From: Spongilla lacustris
Taxonomy: Eukaryota; Porifera; Demospongiae; Spongillida; Spongillidae
Reading direction: 5' to 3'
NCBI GenBank assembly: GCA_949361645.1
Contig: OX442423.1
Coordinates: forward strand, 6,423,505-6,487,504
Length of the DNA: 64,000 nt
In this document: in pieces, positions 1-12,600 of the stretch
How positions within the stretch are numbered: the first letter of the stretch is position 1
Layout: the number at the start of each line of letters is the position of its first letter
The notes under the pieces: generated by a model
Told to the model about the DNA's origin: nothing
What the model saw: only the letters and a program-made list of their open reading frames with translations
Databases searched by the model: none
Program-made: the position numbers and the translations under genes

Positions 1-1838
1 ATCAATGAACTTGTCGCCTTGATGCAGCTGAAGTCATGGCCATTTGTGTAATGTGTAGACCTTACCTATGTAATTTGCACACTAAGATCCTAATAGTTAT
101 ATTATTCTTTTGAGAACAGCAAGCGCTGCCACTTCCTAGATAATACCAAGCTTCCGACACATTGGCACTAATAATAATAGCATTCTGGATAGTGAACAAT
201 TACATTTATGTTATGTAAAATGGGGTAGCATCAAGGTGTGTCATACATGTACCCACTCTAGCTACCCATATGTTTTTTAATCAGCTTGGAAGGTACTTTG
301 ACAAATAAATATTAGGTGGTAAGAATAATTAGCTTAAGGCATGGTATGCATATGATTCACTTTGTAGACCCACTTGCTAAAAAGGGTACTTACGACATTT
401 TAGTACCAATGAATGACACTGGCTTGATCATAGATTGACAAACAGTGGCTAATATGTGACTTTAAGCGCAATAGATTTCAATGCAGAAATGCCACATTTT
501 TTTTTTCATGAACTGTCTTTGAAACTTGCCTTACTCACTGGATGCATGCATCATGTTTAATACTATGTCAACAAAAACCACTTGGAAGTGCAAAACATTT
601 ACAAGACATTCTCTGTACATGATCTCACACAAAATGCAAAACACCACATCATTGTGACTTAAGTTACAACAAAATGTTTCAAAGGTGTCTAGTGTATATG
701 TGTTACAGTCCTGTGTTTATAAAATCATGTACTGTAACGAATTAGGTGTATGCAAATTTGCATCTAAATACTGCATATTACATAATTTAGATGCAAATTT
801 CAGCGCATGATCACTTAATTGTTGTGGCAGTCTCTGGATGCTATCTTTGCTTGATTGTGGGTGCTTCCGAATCAAATTCCACATCTAGCAATAAGGGTCT
901 AATGCAAACAGAAGGAGCATAGTTTCTCACTATGTTCAAATGAAATTGGAGTGCATCAAATCAAAGACCATCTCCACTATTTTATACAAATTTGCGCTAA
1001 TGCCAGGGCTTTGCTTGCACACTCAGGCTCTAAAGGTTAGCTTTGACGTTACTGTTGTGTTCGCATATATTTATTTATTTAAAGATACATATACCTGTTT
1101 CAAAACTCTGCATATCCATTTTTCGTCAAGTAGGCCAAGACGCAATTAAGAATCTTCTGTATATGAAAGATGTTGAACACAGAACATAATGTAAATGTAA
1201 AAACATCCAATGAATACGTAATCACACAATCAAACCAGATCAACCAAGATCCTGAATATTAAAGAAACATTAATTTATATTATTAATAATTCTTTAGCTA
1301 ACATTGCATCAGTTAGTGGTTTGGTGACATCAATGTGTGGATAAATTGAAATGAGAGTAGACATAGGACCAACTTAATGTGTAAACTAGAGACATTATAA
1401 AGCATAAATAAGGCCATCATGACCTAACAAGTAATGTACAATGCAAAATTTTGGCACTACATGAATAAATATTTGCTGTTACAAAGTTATATAATAAGCA
1501 GATCTAAATTGTTATACTGGGGTACAAATGTTATTGTAGTGCCTCTAAGATTTTATCGTGCAAGTACTAACCCAATGAGAAGTAATTTTTTTTACACAAG
1601 TACATGTACAATGCACTCATTAAAACACAAGGAGGGAGATTTGAGTGCTGTGTCTAGTGCAAGTGTAGCGCATATACTTATTACATCATGCACGCACATG
1701 CACATTATATTTGTGCATACATATATACAAATGTAAAAATTTGTGTTTATGCATACAGGGTGTTTTTCAATCATTTCTAAATTGACCACAAACAGTTATT
1801 ATGTCTGTGCATACATATAACATTTGTGTTTATTCATT

Positions 1839-2371
1839 TGGGGTGTTTTTCAATCAAGGAAATATGTTTCTAAATTGACCACAAACAGGTAACTAACTGA
1901 TAATTGTTGCTAAATAATGCAGGCTTAAATTTTGATGTAAAACACACTATTAATTTCAATAGAACAAAATTATCGAAAACAAATACTTCCCGATAACACC
2001 TAAACAAAAACGTAATATTATAAAGGCATCCAAAATCTTTAACATTTCCTTTAGTGTTAATAATAACTTGTCAAATTTATCTTAACCACTAAATCAAGAT
2101 ACAATCGCCCCTAAATTAAGTACAAAAAATCAAGATTTCAATTTCGATAAACTTCTAAATGGAAGTAAGTTAACTAAGCACAACTTGCAGCTTTTACTAA
2201 CCATCCACACTATATTTATTAACGTTAAATTGAAATGAATGGCTTTTATTAACCATTAATACTATATTAAGCATGTCTCCTTTTGCTGTTAGAACTTTTA
2301 ACATTTATAATTAAATTAAAAGCTTGCGGTTAATTTATGAACAATTTTTCTTGATTGCAAAACACTCTATA
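1839..2371 (+). mobile_element. Inverted-terminal-repeat element (MITE-like), copy 1
   Basis: The left end reads GGGTGTTTTTCAATCAAG and the right end, on the other strand, reads GAGTGTTTTGCAATCAAG, so the two ends are imperfect inverted repeats around about 0.5 kb of AT-rich noncoding DNA. The same element lies at 20,023-20,537 and, inverted, at 63,477-64,000. No transposase frame is visible, so it would be non-autonomous. A partial extra left end sits at about 1,757. The superfamily is not assigned. Confidence 0.6.
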
Positions 2372-4346
2372 TGTTAAAATAGAGTGCTCCCTGATTTTAG
2401 AACAAGGGGATATTTATGGCTTAACGATTTCATGCAGAATACGCAGATTAGCATAATATACGGGTTCTGCTGAATACGCAGTATAGCGTACCAGCTGCCC
2501 CTCTCTGTTCAACAGTTTTGTTTTATGACTCGTAGGACGTTGATTGGAAACTTTGCTGACTTGAAATACTCAACATTCGTCTGGCTATCTAAAACTATAA
2601 TGGTCAACCACAGGTACCGTTCGATAATTAGTTTCTAATTAGATTCAAGACACACCCTATTTCTAAGCGTGCCCACCACTAAAGCAGCTGTACTTGTTAC
2701 TGACCATAAAGAGTCTAAAGCTTAGCCGAAATCTCATACACTATGAAGGCTATCTACTGGTACTTATAACTAGTTAATACCTGAATAGGAAGCGTCAAAA
2801 AAGCTAAACAACTACTCTTTCCCATACCTACCTGCATGGATGGCTTGTTTTGTATAGTATGCAACCATTTCATGGACACAGAAACATAGCGCTAACATTC
2901 CTTTCCAAGATAATGTGAAGAACATTACAAAGGCCGCTCCATTCAAAAGTTATTCGCTCGTATATCACTCCATTTCAAACACACTTTGTAATGAAATTAG
3001 TTACCGGCAGTACGCGGATAATTGTTAATTAAATTTTAGGCATGAAATCGTTAAGATTTTGCATTGTGTCAATAATTTTATTGCTTCAGGCTAATTCGAA
3101 AGCCCGTAAAATAAAATGAAAATAATCTTACGCCAACATGTTTATTGAAAAATTACCTTTCATCATGCTTTTTGTGTGAGAGCTATAAAGTTGCACCTTA
3201 TGTTTGAATAGTAAGCAATTTTTGGCTTCATTACAACTAAAACTACTGCATTTTCATATTTCCATGATTGAAGAAGTCTAAATATAAATCAACAAATATG
3301 CCACTCAAAGAAAAGCATGCACTGCCATTAGTGTAACATTGTAACCACTAAAGCAGCTGAACAGGCTGCCATGCACAAAAGGTGGGATCAAAGGCAATGG
3401 GAAGTGGTGCCAAACATGTACAGGCACAGCTGAGACTCGATGTTAATGGTGCATGGCTATGTGTTTATGTACAATATACAATTAGAGGTAAACCATAACC
3501 TCACAGCGTCTGTCACATCAAGAGATACAAAATATGACAATCAGTAAATCCCCATCACTGCTGGGAGTATGAAGCTCAAATTGCTATCAGACATGTACAC
3601 CAATGTAATGTGATAGCAATATCAGCTTAGTTTAGTCCCTAGACTTGAAAACAGTCATTTGAAGTTACATCTAGTTTACCTATATTTTTACAAAAACATA
3701 CAGAGTCAAACAATGTTGCTGTTTTCCTACAGGTAAGATCCCAAAAAATGTAGCTTGCATTATTCTATCCTGCTATACGTTATTGTACATAATCTGGAGA
3801 TGTTTGGTTTTGTACTCCCTTTGTGACAATCACAGCACATTAGTAGTAGATTTCAATTGATAGCATTATGTGCAAGATACCCCAGCAATAATTGATTACA
3901 ATTGAACCACGCCCATAAACGAAGTACAAGTACTGGGGTATAAAATACATCTAATACGTATCAGTATGTTCCTACATGTTCCAATCCAAATAATTAAATA
4001 CACGTTAAGAAGAATATTCCAATTGGTACTACCACAATGCACAACTATGTTATTAAGACAAAAGTGTCTCGTACAATGTAGTATAGCTTTTGTAAATTTT
4101 AAAGGCACCAAGGTAAGGCTACAATTCGGCAGAATTGGCCAAAGCACTAAGAAGACAGTGTTAATTGATAGTAGGTAATAAGATGCAAGTTTCACCCACA
4201 TGCTGCAATACGCCTGTTACAACATTGGTTCTCAACCAGGCGCGCGTATGATGAATTCCGAAGACATTTGACCGGTTGTTATCACCCAACCAGGGGCGGT
4301 TTGCTTTAATAAAGGTAAAATCCCTCCCAATGCAATGCCTCGGGGA

Positions 4347-4370
4347 GGGGGGGGGGGGGGGGGGGGGGGG
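4347..4370 (+). repeat. Poly-G tract
   Basis: Uninterrupted run of 24 G within copy A. The corresponding place in copy B (near 22,090) has no such run, so it expanded, or was created, after the duplication. Confidence 0.9.
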
Positions 4371-5549
4371 AGTTCGCGTAACAATGATAGGCGCATTACA
4401 CGAGTGCAAGATACGTGAGATTACCTCTATGCTGCTATGGCTACGAATAGGCCTAACTCTAACTCCAAATTTTAGTTTCATCAAGAGCTATTGCCTGCTT
4501 GTAGACCCTATCTAAACCAAGTGGTTTATGCGGTGTGGGGAACCAACGTTCGCTCGCTATGCTTATTTTCCCCCTAATTTCTCTAACATCATATGTTCCC
4601 CGGTGGACCTAGCGAAACTACACATTAACTAACACCACCCACTACATATATGTACATGCACACACTCATCACCGCACGCACACCCATCCCACGCTACACA
4701 CCCATCTACGTCACACACATATCACATGCGTACGCGTGGTGTGCTCACACATATTATACACGCGCAAGTACATGTATAACACACTGAAAACACTACATAT
4801 TGTCACTATGCATTAAGCTTACTTAATAGGCTCTTTTGTCTCGGTAAATATTAGTAGGCTAGTATTTAATTCACTGATTTATTTTAATGGCCAATACATA
4901 TGTGGTGAATACAACCAGCAAACGAATCTAAACAAATATATGCCAAAACGAACACCAAATAACGAAAATCAAGTATGTAGCGTAGTAACTTACATGTACC
5001 TTTCGAAAACGCGATTACACGTGGCGAATACTAAATCTCACGTGCCTTAAAAAAACTTCCCTGAAAAGTAAATGTAATTCATTGTAATGCTACATTTTCG
5101 CTACATATTCAACTACGGCGACAAATTGTTCAGTTCTTAAGCCTTGCAACCAATAGGAATTTAAGATCACAGGCAGTTCCATCTTTCCTTGGAAATGTAG
5201 CACCCCCATTCCATTTTTCCTAGGAAAATTGGGAGAATTGGCATCCCCTATATATAAATAGCACAAAAGCCATGAAATAACATAGTCATCGTCATAAAAT
5301 GGGACGGGCCAAAGCCGTTCTTAAAAAGCATACTTAAACCAAATTACTCTTGGTCACAAGTCCATCTGTCTACCTCCTCTATTTACATGGCAATGGAAAA
5401 GCAAAGGATGGTGCATATAAATTCAATCAATATTGCTATACAAATACATTCACCACTCATGAACATAGTGATACATGTATGTTATACATCACTTTAAATC
5501 ATGTGCTTCAAAACACTTTTAATATTCTCATAATTCATCAGCATTACAC

Positions 5550-6730
5550 CTAATTGTACTTCATTACAGTGCATGCAACACGGACAGCAATGTACACACT
5601 ACCATCTGATCTAGTGCAGTACCATCAGGATTGTTCAGATCTCCCACTGTGTGCATCATGTTTCCTTGAGGATCAAAGTTGGATAGACATTTGCCACTAT
5701 ACTCACTGACAAGACTGTAACCTTTCCCATCAATGGCTATTCCAAAGGAACAATTCAGTTCACTATATTTTCTTACATACACACCTGCCTTTGTGAACAT
5801 ATTGATAGCATTTGAACCATCCACTGCAACATGAATGTTTTCATGAGGGTCTAAGGCAAGTCTCCATAGGTCCTGAAAACAATGGCTCTCTGAGTCTTTA
5901 CCATGGATGGTCAGAGAGCAAACAACATCTTCATTGAATATTTGTATCGTTTGGTTACCCTTGGCAGTCAGAAACAAATAGTCTGTTGTTTGAGCCAACA
6001 ATGACTGTGTTGGGACTATGCAATTGTCCCTGACCTGATCCCTGCTGACCAAATTCATGAAGGAACTCTACCCTTGATGTCAGCTTCTGTACACGATTGT
6101 TGCTGCTGTCAGCTACATACAACACATCTCCCTTGATGCATATACCATATGGATATCTCAACTGACCATCACCACACCCATAGCTACCTATGGTATTGTT
6201 CAGTTGACCTGTTTGATGGAACACATAAATACAGTGAGCTTAATTAGCTCCATACATAGATGTCTCCATTGCCATGGATGGCAACACAATATGGTTTACT
6301 ACTACACTTGATCACTTGGTGGACATTACATAAAATGTGATAGCCACATTTAGATCTCACATCAAGGACATGAGGACTGTTCTGTATATTTTGATCATCC
6401 TTTGTGATGACTAACTGCTGAAATCAGTAGTCTGAGGGGTGATGGTGATGGTGTAGGTACCATCCCTGTGGTCCTCCACATCTCCATCCATAACTGCTCC
6501 ACTATGGACCTTGGACCTCATCTCATCCTTCACCTGTACACCACCATGTGGGTACCCCTCCCCCTCTGAGGTCTTGCTCTCTACCTTAACATGGATCCTG
6601 ATCCACACCTTGGCTACTGATGTGGATGTCCATGTGCTTGAAGATGAAGATGGAAACTCTGCAGATACATCTCCAAATTTGGACCGTGCTCTTTCAAATA
6701 TTATCTGTTTGGACGAATAAATATATGTAA
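5550..6730 (-). pseudogene. TRIM-NHL gene relic A (filamin repeat plus NHL propeller)
   Basis: Read on the minus strand, about 6,730-6,410 encodes a filamin-type repeat containing DGTYTITITPQTT. About 6,230-5,550 encodes an NHL beta-propeller with motifs such as GQLRYPYGICIKGDVLYVAD, SNNRVQKL and DPHENIHVAVDGSNAI, ending near KYN and a stop. In TRIM proteins these parts follow a RING/B-box/coiled coil and act in substrate binding by an E3 ligase. The N-terminal half is absent here. The propeller changes frame near 5,965 (just after SDCQG) and again near 5,610, and an in-frame stop lies near 6,240. I read this as a truncated pseudogene; it is the partner of 25,868-27,465. Confidence 0.8.
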
Positions 6731-7369
6731 CTATGTTAGTGAAGGACATGGTCTGGACCCTGTTGAGGGAGAAACACGGAGTGAAAAGGTGTGAAATTCA
6801 AATGAAGAAAGATAGATAGAAAGATGTTGAATAATTCCTCTTTTGTAGAAAATGGCCCAGCCAAATGCTCCAAAAACAGAAACACAACGACCATACATGC
6901 ATATATGTATAAATAGATTATATAAGTGTTGGTTACTTAAGTTGCATGTAACTGAATTAACAACACCTTTTTTTTTCATTCTCCAAGAAATACATATTTA
7001 GCAAGTAGAATTTGAACTTTTGCTATGTTGATGCTACATCTATACAAAATACACATGCATATGCAGTCATTCTATTAGCATTTAGAAGATACATCTACCA
7101 GTGGAACTAATAGAGGTGGGGGTTAAGGAGAACGAGGAGATTCAGAAGATAACTGGGGGATGGCCACACTTGGTATGTGAAGGAAGGTTGGTGTGAGTTG
7201 GTGAGTATAGTGGTGAGAGGAGTGATGAGGTGATGTTGCAGCAGAAATGTGACAAAGAGTTGGCAACACATTAACAAAAAAGATCCACAGACAGATGCAG
7301 CAGCAAGCTGAACAGAACTCAAAGTAGACATACTTGCTCTTAAAATAAAAAATGTCACTATGTACATTC
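6731..7369. other. Intergenic, no gene seen
   Basis: AT-rich sequence right of the truncated TRIM-NHL relic. It has no counterpart in copy B, so the duplication ends near 6,720. No domain, RNA gene or tandem repeat recognised. Confidence 0.6.
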
Positions 7370-8230
7370 GGATCTGGGTACGAGAACCCACTGAAACTTC
7401 CATTCCAGCCTTCCTTGCATCAGTTACACTAACTGCTTCCTATATTCAGCATGATCGTGTCAAAAGGATACAACTTACTTCAATCCCGGAGAGGGATATC
7501 AGCTCAGAAAATCACAAGTCACTAGAACTAAAAGCAGAAGGCATACACAAGCTACTACCTCCATCATTGCAGTGCTGCTTTGATCAGACTCGTGAAAAAA
7601 GTTTGTCCTCTTGGCTATCTGCTCTTCCCATTGCAGATCATGGCTTCCATCTAAACAAAGGTGCCTGAGATACGACTGGTCACTTACCAATGTCCCTCAA
7701 CATTGCAATTGTGGAAAACAGTTCTCTGTTGACCATGCCATGACTTTCAATCTTGGTGGCTTCCTAACAGTTAGGCACAATGACATCAGAGATATTAGTG
7801 CCTCATTGCTGATGGGGTTTGCCATAATGTTGCAGCAGAGCCAACACTACAACCTCTTAATGGAGAAACTGTTTCTTACCTTACAGCCAACACAGATGCT
7901 GAGGCTAGAGCAGATATTAGTGTAAGAGGATTTTGGTCAAAAAGCCAAGATGCATATTTTGACATAAGGGTTTTTCACCCTAATGCATCTAGCTACATTT
8001 CTAAACCTCTTTCAGCTCTCTTTCGCATCTCAGTTTTTCCACTGGGGAGAGAAGCCACCCCTTTTTACAAATGACTAGCTGACCTACATGTACTATATGA
8101 AATGCAAGACAAGACATATTCCCTCATTATGGGCTGGTTAAAATGTCATCTGTCGTTTGCCATTCTGTGCAGTGCTATCATGTGCCTGCAAGAAAGCAGG
8201 TCTTCTTACCACCACCTGATTTATTGCAAT
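7370..8230 (+). mobile_element. Retroelement C-terminal region, degenerate (reverse-transcriptase ORF tail)
   Basis: Three plus-strand frames together follow the C-terminal part of a widespread invertebrate reverse-transcriptase ORF. Visible pieces are LSALPIADHGFHLNKGA (about 7,610-7,665), a Cys/His motif HCNCGKQFSVDHAM followed by GGF and RHNDIRD (about 7,700-7,800), an acidic DIRVFHP box (about 7,960), and a terminal stretch LKCHLSFAILCSAIMCL (about 8,140-8,190). A Cys/His finger followed by an endonuclease-like D-x-R-V box resembles RLE-type non-LTR retrotransposons; that class assignment is inference. At least two frameshifts make it a dead copy. It lies upstream of, and opposite to, the CD225 gene. 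Confidence 0.7.
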
Positions 8231-8379
8231 CCGGCCCTAGCAGTACATGAGAGCAGAGTATGTTTGTGTGTATTTGTTGTTATTGTACTTACTGTTGCAG
8301 TGTTTTACATAATTATAACAAAAGGGGCTGATAAAATTGCCCATGGTATCAGAGCGCCTGAAAAAGGGAACACTGGGCT

Positions 8380-8560
8380 GATGTCGACTTGTGTGCTAAT
8401 AGTGGACAAGAAGAAGGCTTTTAACCATGTTTCGCCAAGAAATCATTCTAGAATGTACCAAGTATTGTCATAGCTCATTATTTCCTGTCTTACTCCATGA
8501 CTTGTCTACGCGCGCTGTCCAGAAAGGTGACCCTCTTGGGTCTTCACTCAAAATAAACAT
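8380..8560 (+). mobile_element. Possible reverse-transcriptase fragment
   Basis: A short frame with VLIVDKKKAFNHVSPRN resembles the A-block of reverse transcriptases (a hydrophobic run, D, then AFN.V). It is followed by stops. It lies after a C-terminal tail, so it would belong to a second, separate copy. Short and degenerate. Confidence 0.4.
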
Positions 8561-9394
8561 CTTGATTCTCAAATCACAGAGAGTGAGAGATCAGAGCTGC
8601 TGAAGCCAAACATGCCAAATTTTGAGATCCTTGACATCACAGCTAGCAAACACATAGAGGCCAAATGTCTTCTTACATAACTTGGAGTTATCCATCCCCA
8701 ATTGGCCTTGATCCTCCTTCATTTCATGCCAAGCCACAATAGAATAATCGATGCAGCCTGACTAATGCACGACCCAAAATAATGAAATCGATATTAACAA
8801 GACTTGTCAATATTTAGGTTGCTCCCATTTCTATTATTGATGTTTAGATACCAGTGTGAGCGGGTGTGTGCATGCATGCTTTGAAACCAGCAAGCTGTAT
8901 GTTTATTACCATAATTCAAATGTGCCTTTTCAACTGAAGGATGCTGCACTATAACAATTTGATCTCACACAACAAGAAGCTGGTTTTTGTAATTATCAAC
9001 AAATAAATGCAAATGTATTTTTTTTTAAAACAGCCAAATGACATAAGTGATGAAGCCCTAGCTGGCCAAAGACACTCCCAGGACTTTACTAAGTATTGAA
9101 CTGCTTCAATCAGATGATGAGGCCAAGTGCCAAGAGTTGGCTGGGTATGTGCCCCTATTGCCATGGAGACCTTGGGCAACTGGGGTCGAGAGGCTAAGAA
9201 AATTGGTTTCAATCGTCTATGGTTAAACTTCACCCTGATCCATCTTAGCTGGAACATTCTAGCCAATACAACCATTTACTTAAAATTACAGTTACACATC
9301 TACAATTGTACAATTGTTTTTCAATTTCTGCACCTATGTACTAGCATAACATTAAACAGCAATGAATATTCACTAAGCATTAAGAGACCATCCA
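8561..9394. other. Spacer downstream of the CD225 gene
   Basis: No coding feature supported. It includes the 3' flank of the CD225 gene (stop at 9,397-9,395). I did not identify a convincing polyadenylation signal. Confidence 0.5.
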
Positions 9395-9646
9395 CTAGTA
9401 ACAATTGTACGTCAAGTAGGAGGCCGAGGTGTAACTGTAGGAGTAGGTGCATGTCAGAATGCAGTATGAGCAGTAGTAATGGCTAAGAGTATAGGAAATT
9501 GCTGCAGTAAGAGTCACAGCCACAGGGACGATGATTGCAATGGCTACCACAACATGGAAGAGCACAGCAGCAATGTTGAGAGCCAGTGCAATGTAGGCCT
9601 TCTGTTTGGCACCAGTCTGGTTTCCATCAGCATCATCATTCTTGGC
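9395..9646 (-). CDS. CD225 gene, last exon (loop and second membrane helix)
   Basis: 252 nt, 83 codons plus TAG. It follows acceptor TCTGTACAG, phase 0. It encodes AKNDDADGNQTGAKQKAYIA, then a long hydrophobic helix rich in V, I and A, then a C-terminus with many Tyr, Ser, Cys and Thr residues. Confidence 0.8.
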   Translation of the reverse strand, partial: AKNDDADGNQTGAKQKAYIALALNIAAVLFHVVVAIAIIVPVAVTLTAAISYTLSHYYCSYCILTCTYSYSYTSASYLTYNCY

Positions 9647-12600
9647 CTGTACAGAAATACAACACAATGGGTGTGCTGAAAAGAGATTTCATCATTTTAC
9701 ACAATACAGGACAATGTACACTCACGTAATTATTATTCTGTTACTTTATAGTTTATAATTTGTTACAAACATTCAGTTAAACAAGGATCATGCACATTTT
9801 CCTGCTCCATTTGCACCAATGATATTGTCACCTGCCTTCAGAGAGACATAGTTTGCCTAAATTATGGAGCTGGAAAGTGTGCATGTATTTAGCGCAACTA
9901 TAATCTCCACAAAGAATGATATTAAAATCATACAACAACAGGGCCCCTCTATGTAATACTAAATTTGAAGTGCTTATCAAACCAGAATATGTCTGTTTTC
10001 AATTACCACACATTTGTAAAAACCAAGGATTTACAAAATGATAGACCCCATCACAACAGGTTTATATATGCAGATGATGCGTGCATAGGGTGTCCGGATA
10101 CTACCATGAGGTCCATGTTACACAATCCCCACTTTTGTTAGGAACTCGTCCGGTATTCCTCTAGTAGTCGTCTTTGACACTCTGGATAACAAGGGAACAT
10201 CGTCAGGCTCAACTGGAGGAGTGTTACATTGTTCAACAGGAAGGATATCATCCCCTGTAACTTCAGGATTGCCATCATCACGAAACATGAGATTCCATAG
10301 CAGCCATTGGTTCGTCATCTTCAATAAACTGTGTGTGGGTCCTGGGGGGTGTTGCTTCAGATGGTCTGTCAAGGTCAAATCGAGCTACAGGTCTTGGGTT
10401 TCGCAAATCAGTCGACATGGCTTCAATCTATAAAAATGCGCAATGCTTGTTTTATTGTTTACGGTTGATTGGATGCTGTAAGGGGCTTCTGAGACTCTCT
10501 CCAATACAGTATATGTACCTATCCGTGGGCAACAAAATTTACATGCAACTCCTTCTGGTACAACTGGAATGAATAGCTGTCATAGATCCCCTGTCGTGTG
10601 TGGCTCACCGTGAACTTTCCTGTTGTAGAAGTCTTTTTGCCTTTGTAATTTTGTACCCAAGGTTTCTCGGACGGCTGCATATGCTTCCACCAGTGACTTC
10701 TTCAAGCTGAACACATAGTCTGGAACTGTCCTCACATTTTCTTGAGCTGCTTCTGGTTCACCCCCATACAAAGGTCAATAAGAAGTCTGGCTTGCCGACC
10801 AAACATCTCTTGAAGGTCGGGATACGCTTTCTGGACCACTGCACGCAGGTCCTCTGCATAATCTTCGGTTTCTTCTTCTGACGATTTTCAAACTCTGCCC
10901 AGTATCACTCTATTTGGCTTGCAGGATCGAATCCCACCATTAGTGCGATCTTGCTATCCGCATAGCTGCATCTCATGGTGTCTGACAAATGTTGGTAAGC
11001 CATTTGTGCTCGTCCAGTCAAGCATACTGTCCCACTCGTTAACCTCTGCGACGTTCTCAAAATTTAGATCCACTGTGACCAGTTTCCCTCTCCAGAATAA
11101 GCATCGAGTAGCACTAATGGAAGTGAAGCCATTTCAGCGATCCTGCTGACTACACCACTTGTAACAACTAAAGAGGGTAAGCCTGCCTGCGATATCGCGA
11201 TTAGGGCAGTTCCAACTTCACATAATGCATAATAGAACCCAATCGCCACGTAAACAGACCCACGTATGCAGTTATTCAAAAAATTATTAAAAGATTAGTC
11301 ACGGCATGTCTCGTGTTTGAATGTTAGCAACAGCGCTAAACGAAAAGTTTAATTATTAACGACAACCTCTGAATAATTATTTTTGGGGCAACTTGGACCT
11401 GTTTAGAATAGCATTGCTTGACCATTTTTGTCTATATGTTAGGTATCTTTGTATACATTTATGGATGTTATGTTGTCATGCATAGCAGTGATGAACTCAC
11501 GGCTGTTTCGAGCTGGACATTAGGTTGCTAATTAGAACACATTCGAACATTACGGTATTTTGGTATTTGGAATCCTAGAGAAGCTAATATTTTGTGGTTT
11601 AAGTTCAGAGGCGCTGTTTGCCACTACCAATTCAATATACACAACCATTATACGATTCAGCTATTCCACAACCAATTTCGTACCTAAAAAGAATGATACA
11701 AACAGTCAGTGTATGCTTTTCTTTGGCCCATAATTGCCGTGCATGTGACTGCTGAAAGCACGCTTTTTATTGTCTTCATTAAGTGCTCAGGCGGCAACCG
11801 ATTTTTCTCGAAACCCGCCCGGTAAATCTGTCCTTTTCTTGCTAGGAAAAGCATGGTCTAAGTAAGAATTCTTGTATGGAATCTGCTGTAATAAAAAAAT
11901 AAAAGCATCATTAGCATGTTGTGAATGGATTAATATTTATGATGTTGTAGCCTGTTGTATGGCTTTACCATACACCTGTCTTTACTGCTGCTTGCACGCT
12001 CTGGAGGGATATCAAACAGTGTCATTGCGTATGTCTATTGCAAAGCATGTCAAATAAGAACTCCATTAAAAAGGCAGCACGGGTGTATTTTGTTTGAGAC
12101 TCTCGTTTTCCACCCTTATATAATTTAGTTATGACCACATACTCTCTGACAGAACTTCTGGACATGACGTCCATTGCGTGTTTCCCATTGTCGTCGTGTA
12201 TCAAATTTATACATATGGGTGTGGCAATGTGCATTATTCATTAGTTGCATGGTCCCGAGTAACCATGTCATTCTTTCACCAGAAAATAAGCCCCAGCATG
12301 CACTAAGCGCAAAGGTGATGTACAATGATCGCTCTTTGAGTAGGAAAAAAATTTAAAACCATTGTAAACATGCACCTACTCAAACACCATGGGTGGACAT
12401 GTGCAATCATGAATGCAGGCTTTGGACTGATGGGGGAACAGAGCAACACTCTCTTTGTTCTGTTATTCCGCACTCTGTAGTACATGTATGCTAGCTCCAC
12501 AAGTGTATGAACGATAGGTATTTGTCAGTCGCATGTTGCTGGAATAGCAAAGTGAATGGACAAAATCTTGAAAACGTACAGTGTGTTGTGTCTTCGGTAA

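Larger units (their letters stand above)
1..6720. repeat. Segmental duplication, copy A (direct)
   Basis: This stretch aligns by eye, in the same order and orientation, with 15,755-26,700. Anchor matches are the block around 20-50 with 15,775-15,805, the block at 365-410 with 17,065-17,110, 4,220-4,700 with 22,035-22,400, and 5,350-5,600 with 25,675-25,900. Apart from the NHL-gene relic at its right end, I see no protein-coding exon in 1-5,549; the short open frames there have no recognisable domain and are not conserved as frames in copy B. Near 1,757-1,890 a short segment containing a GGTGTTTTTCAATCA motif is locally doubled. The duplication is clear; its exact ends are approximate. Confidence 0.85.
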
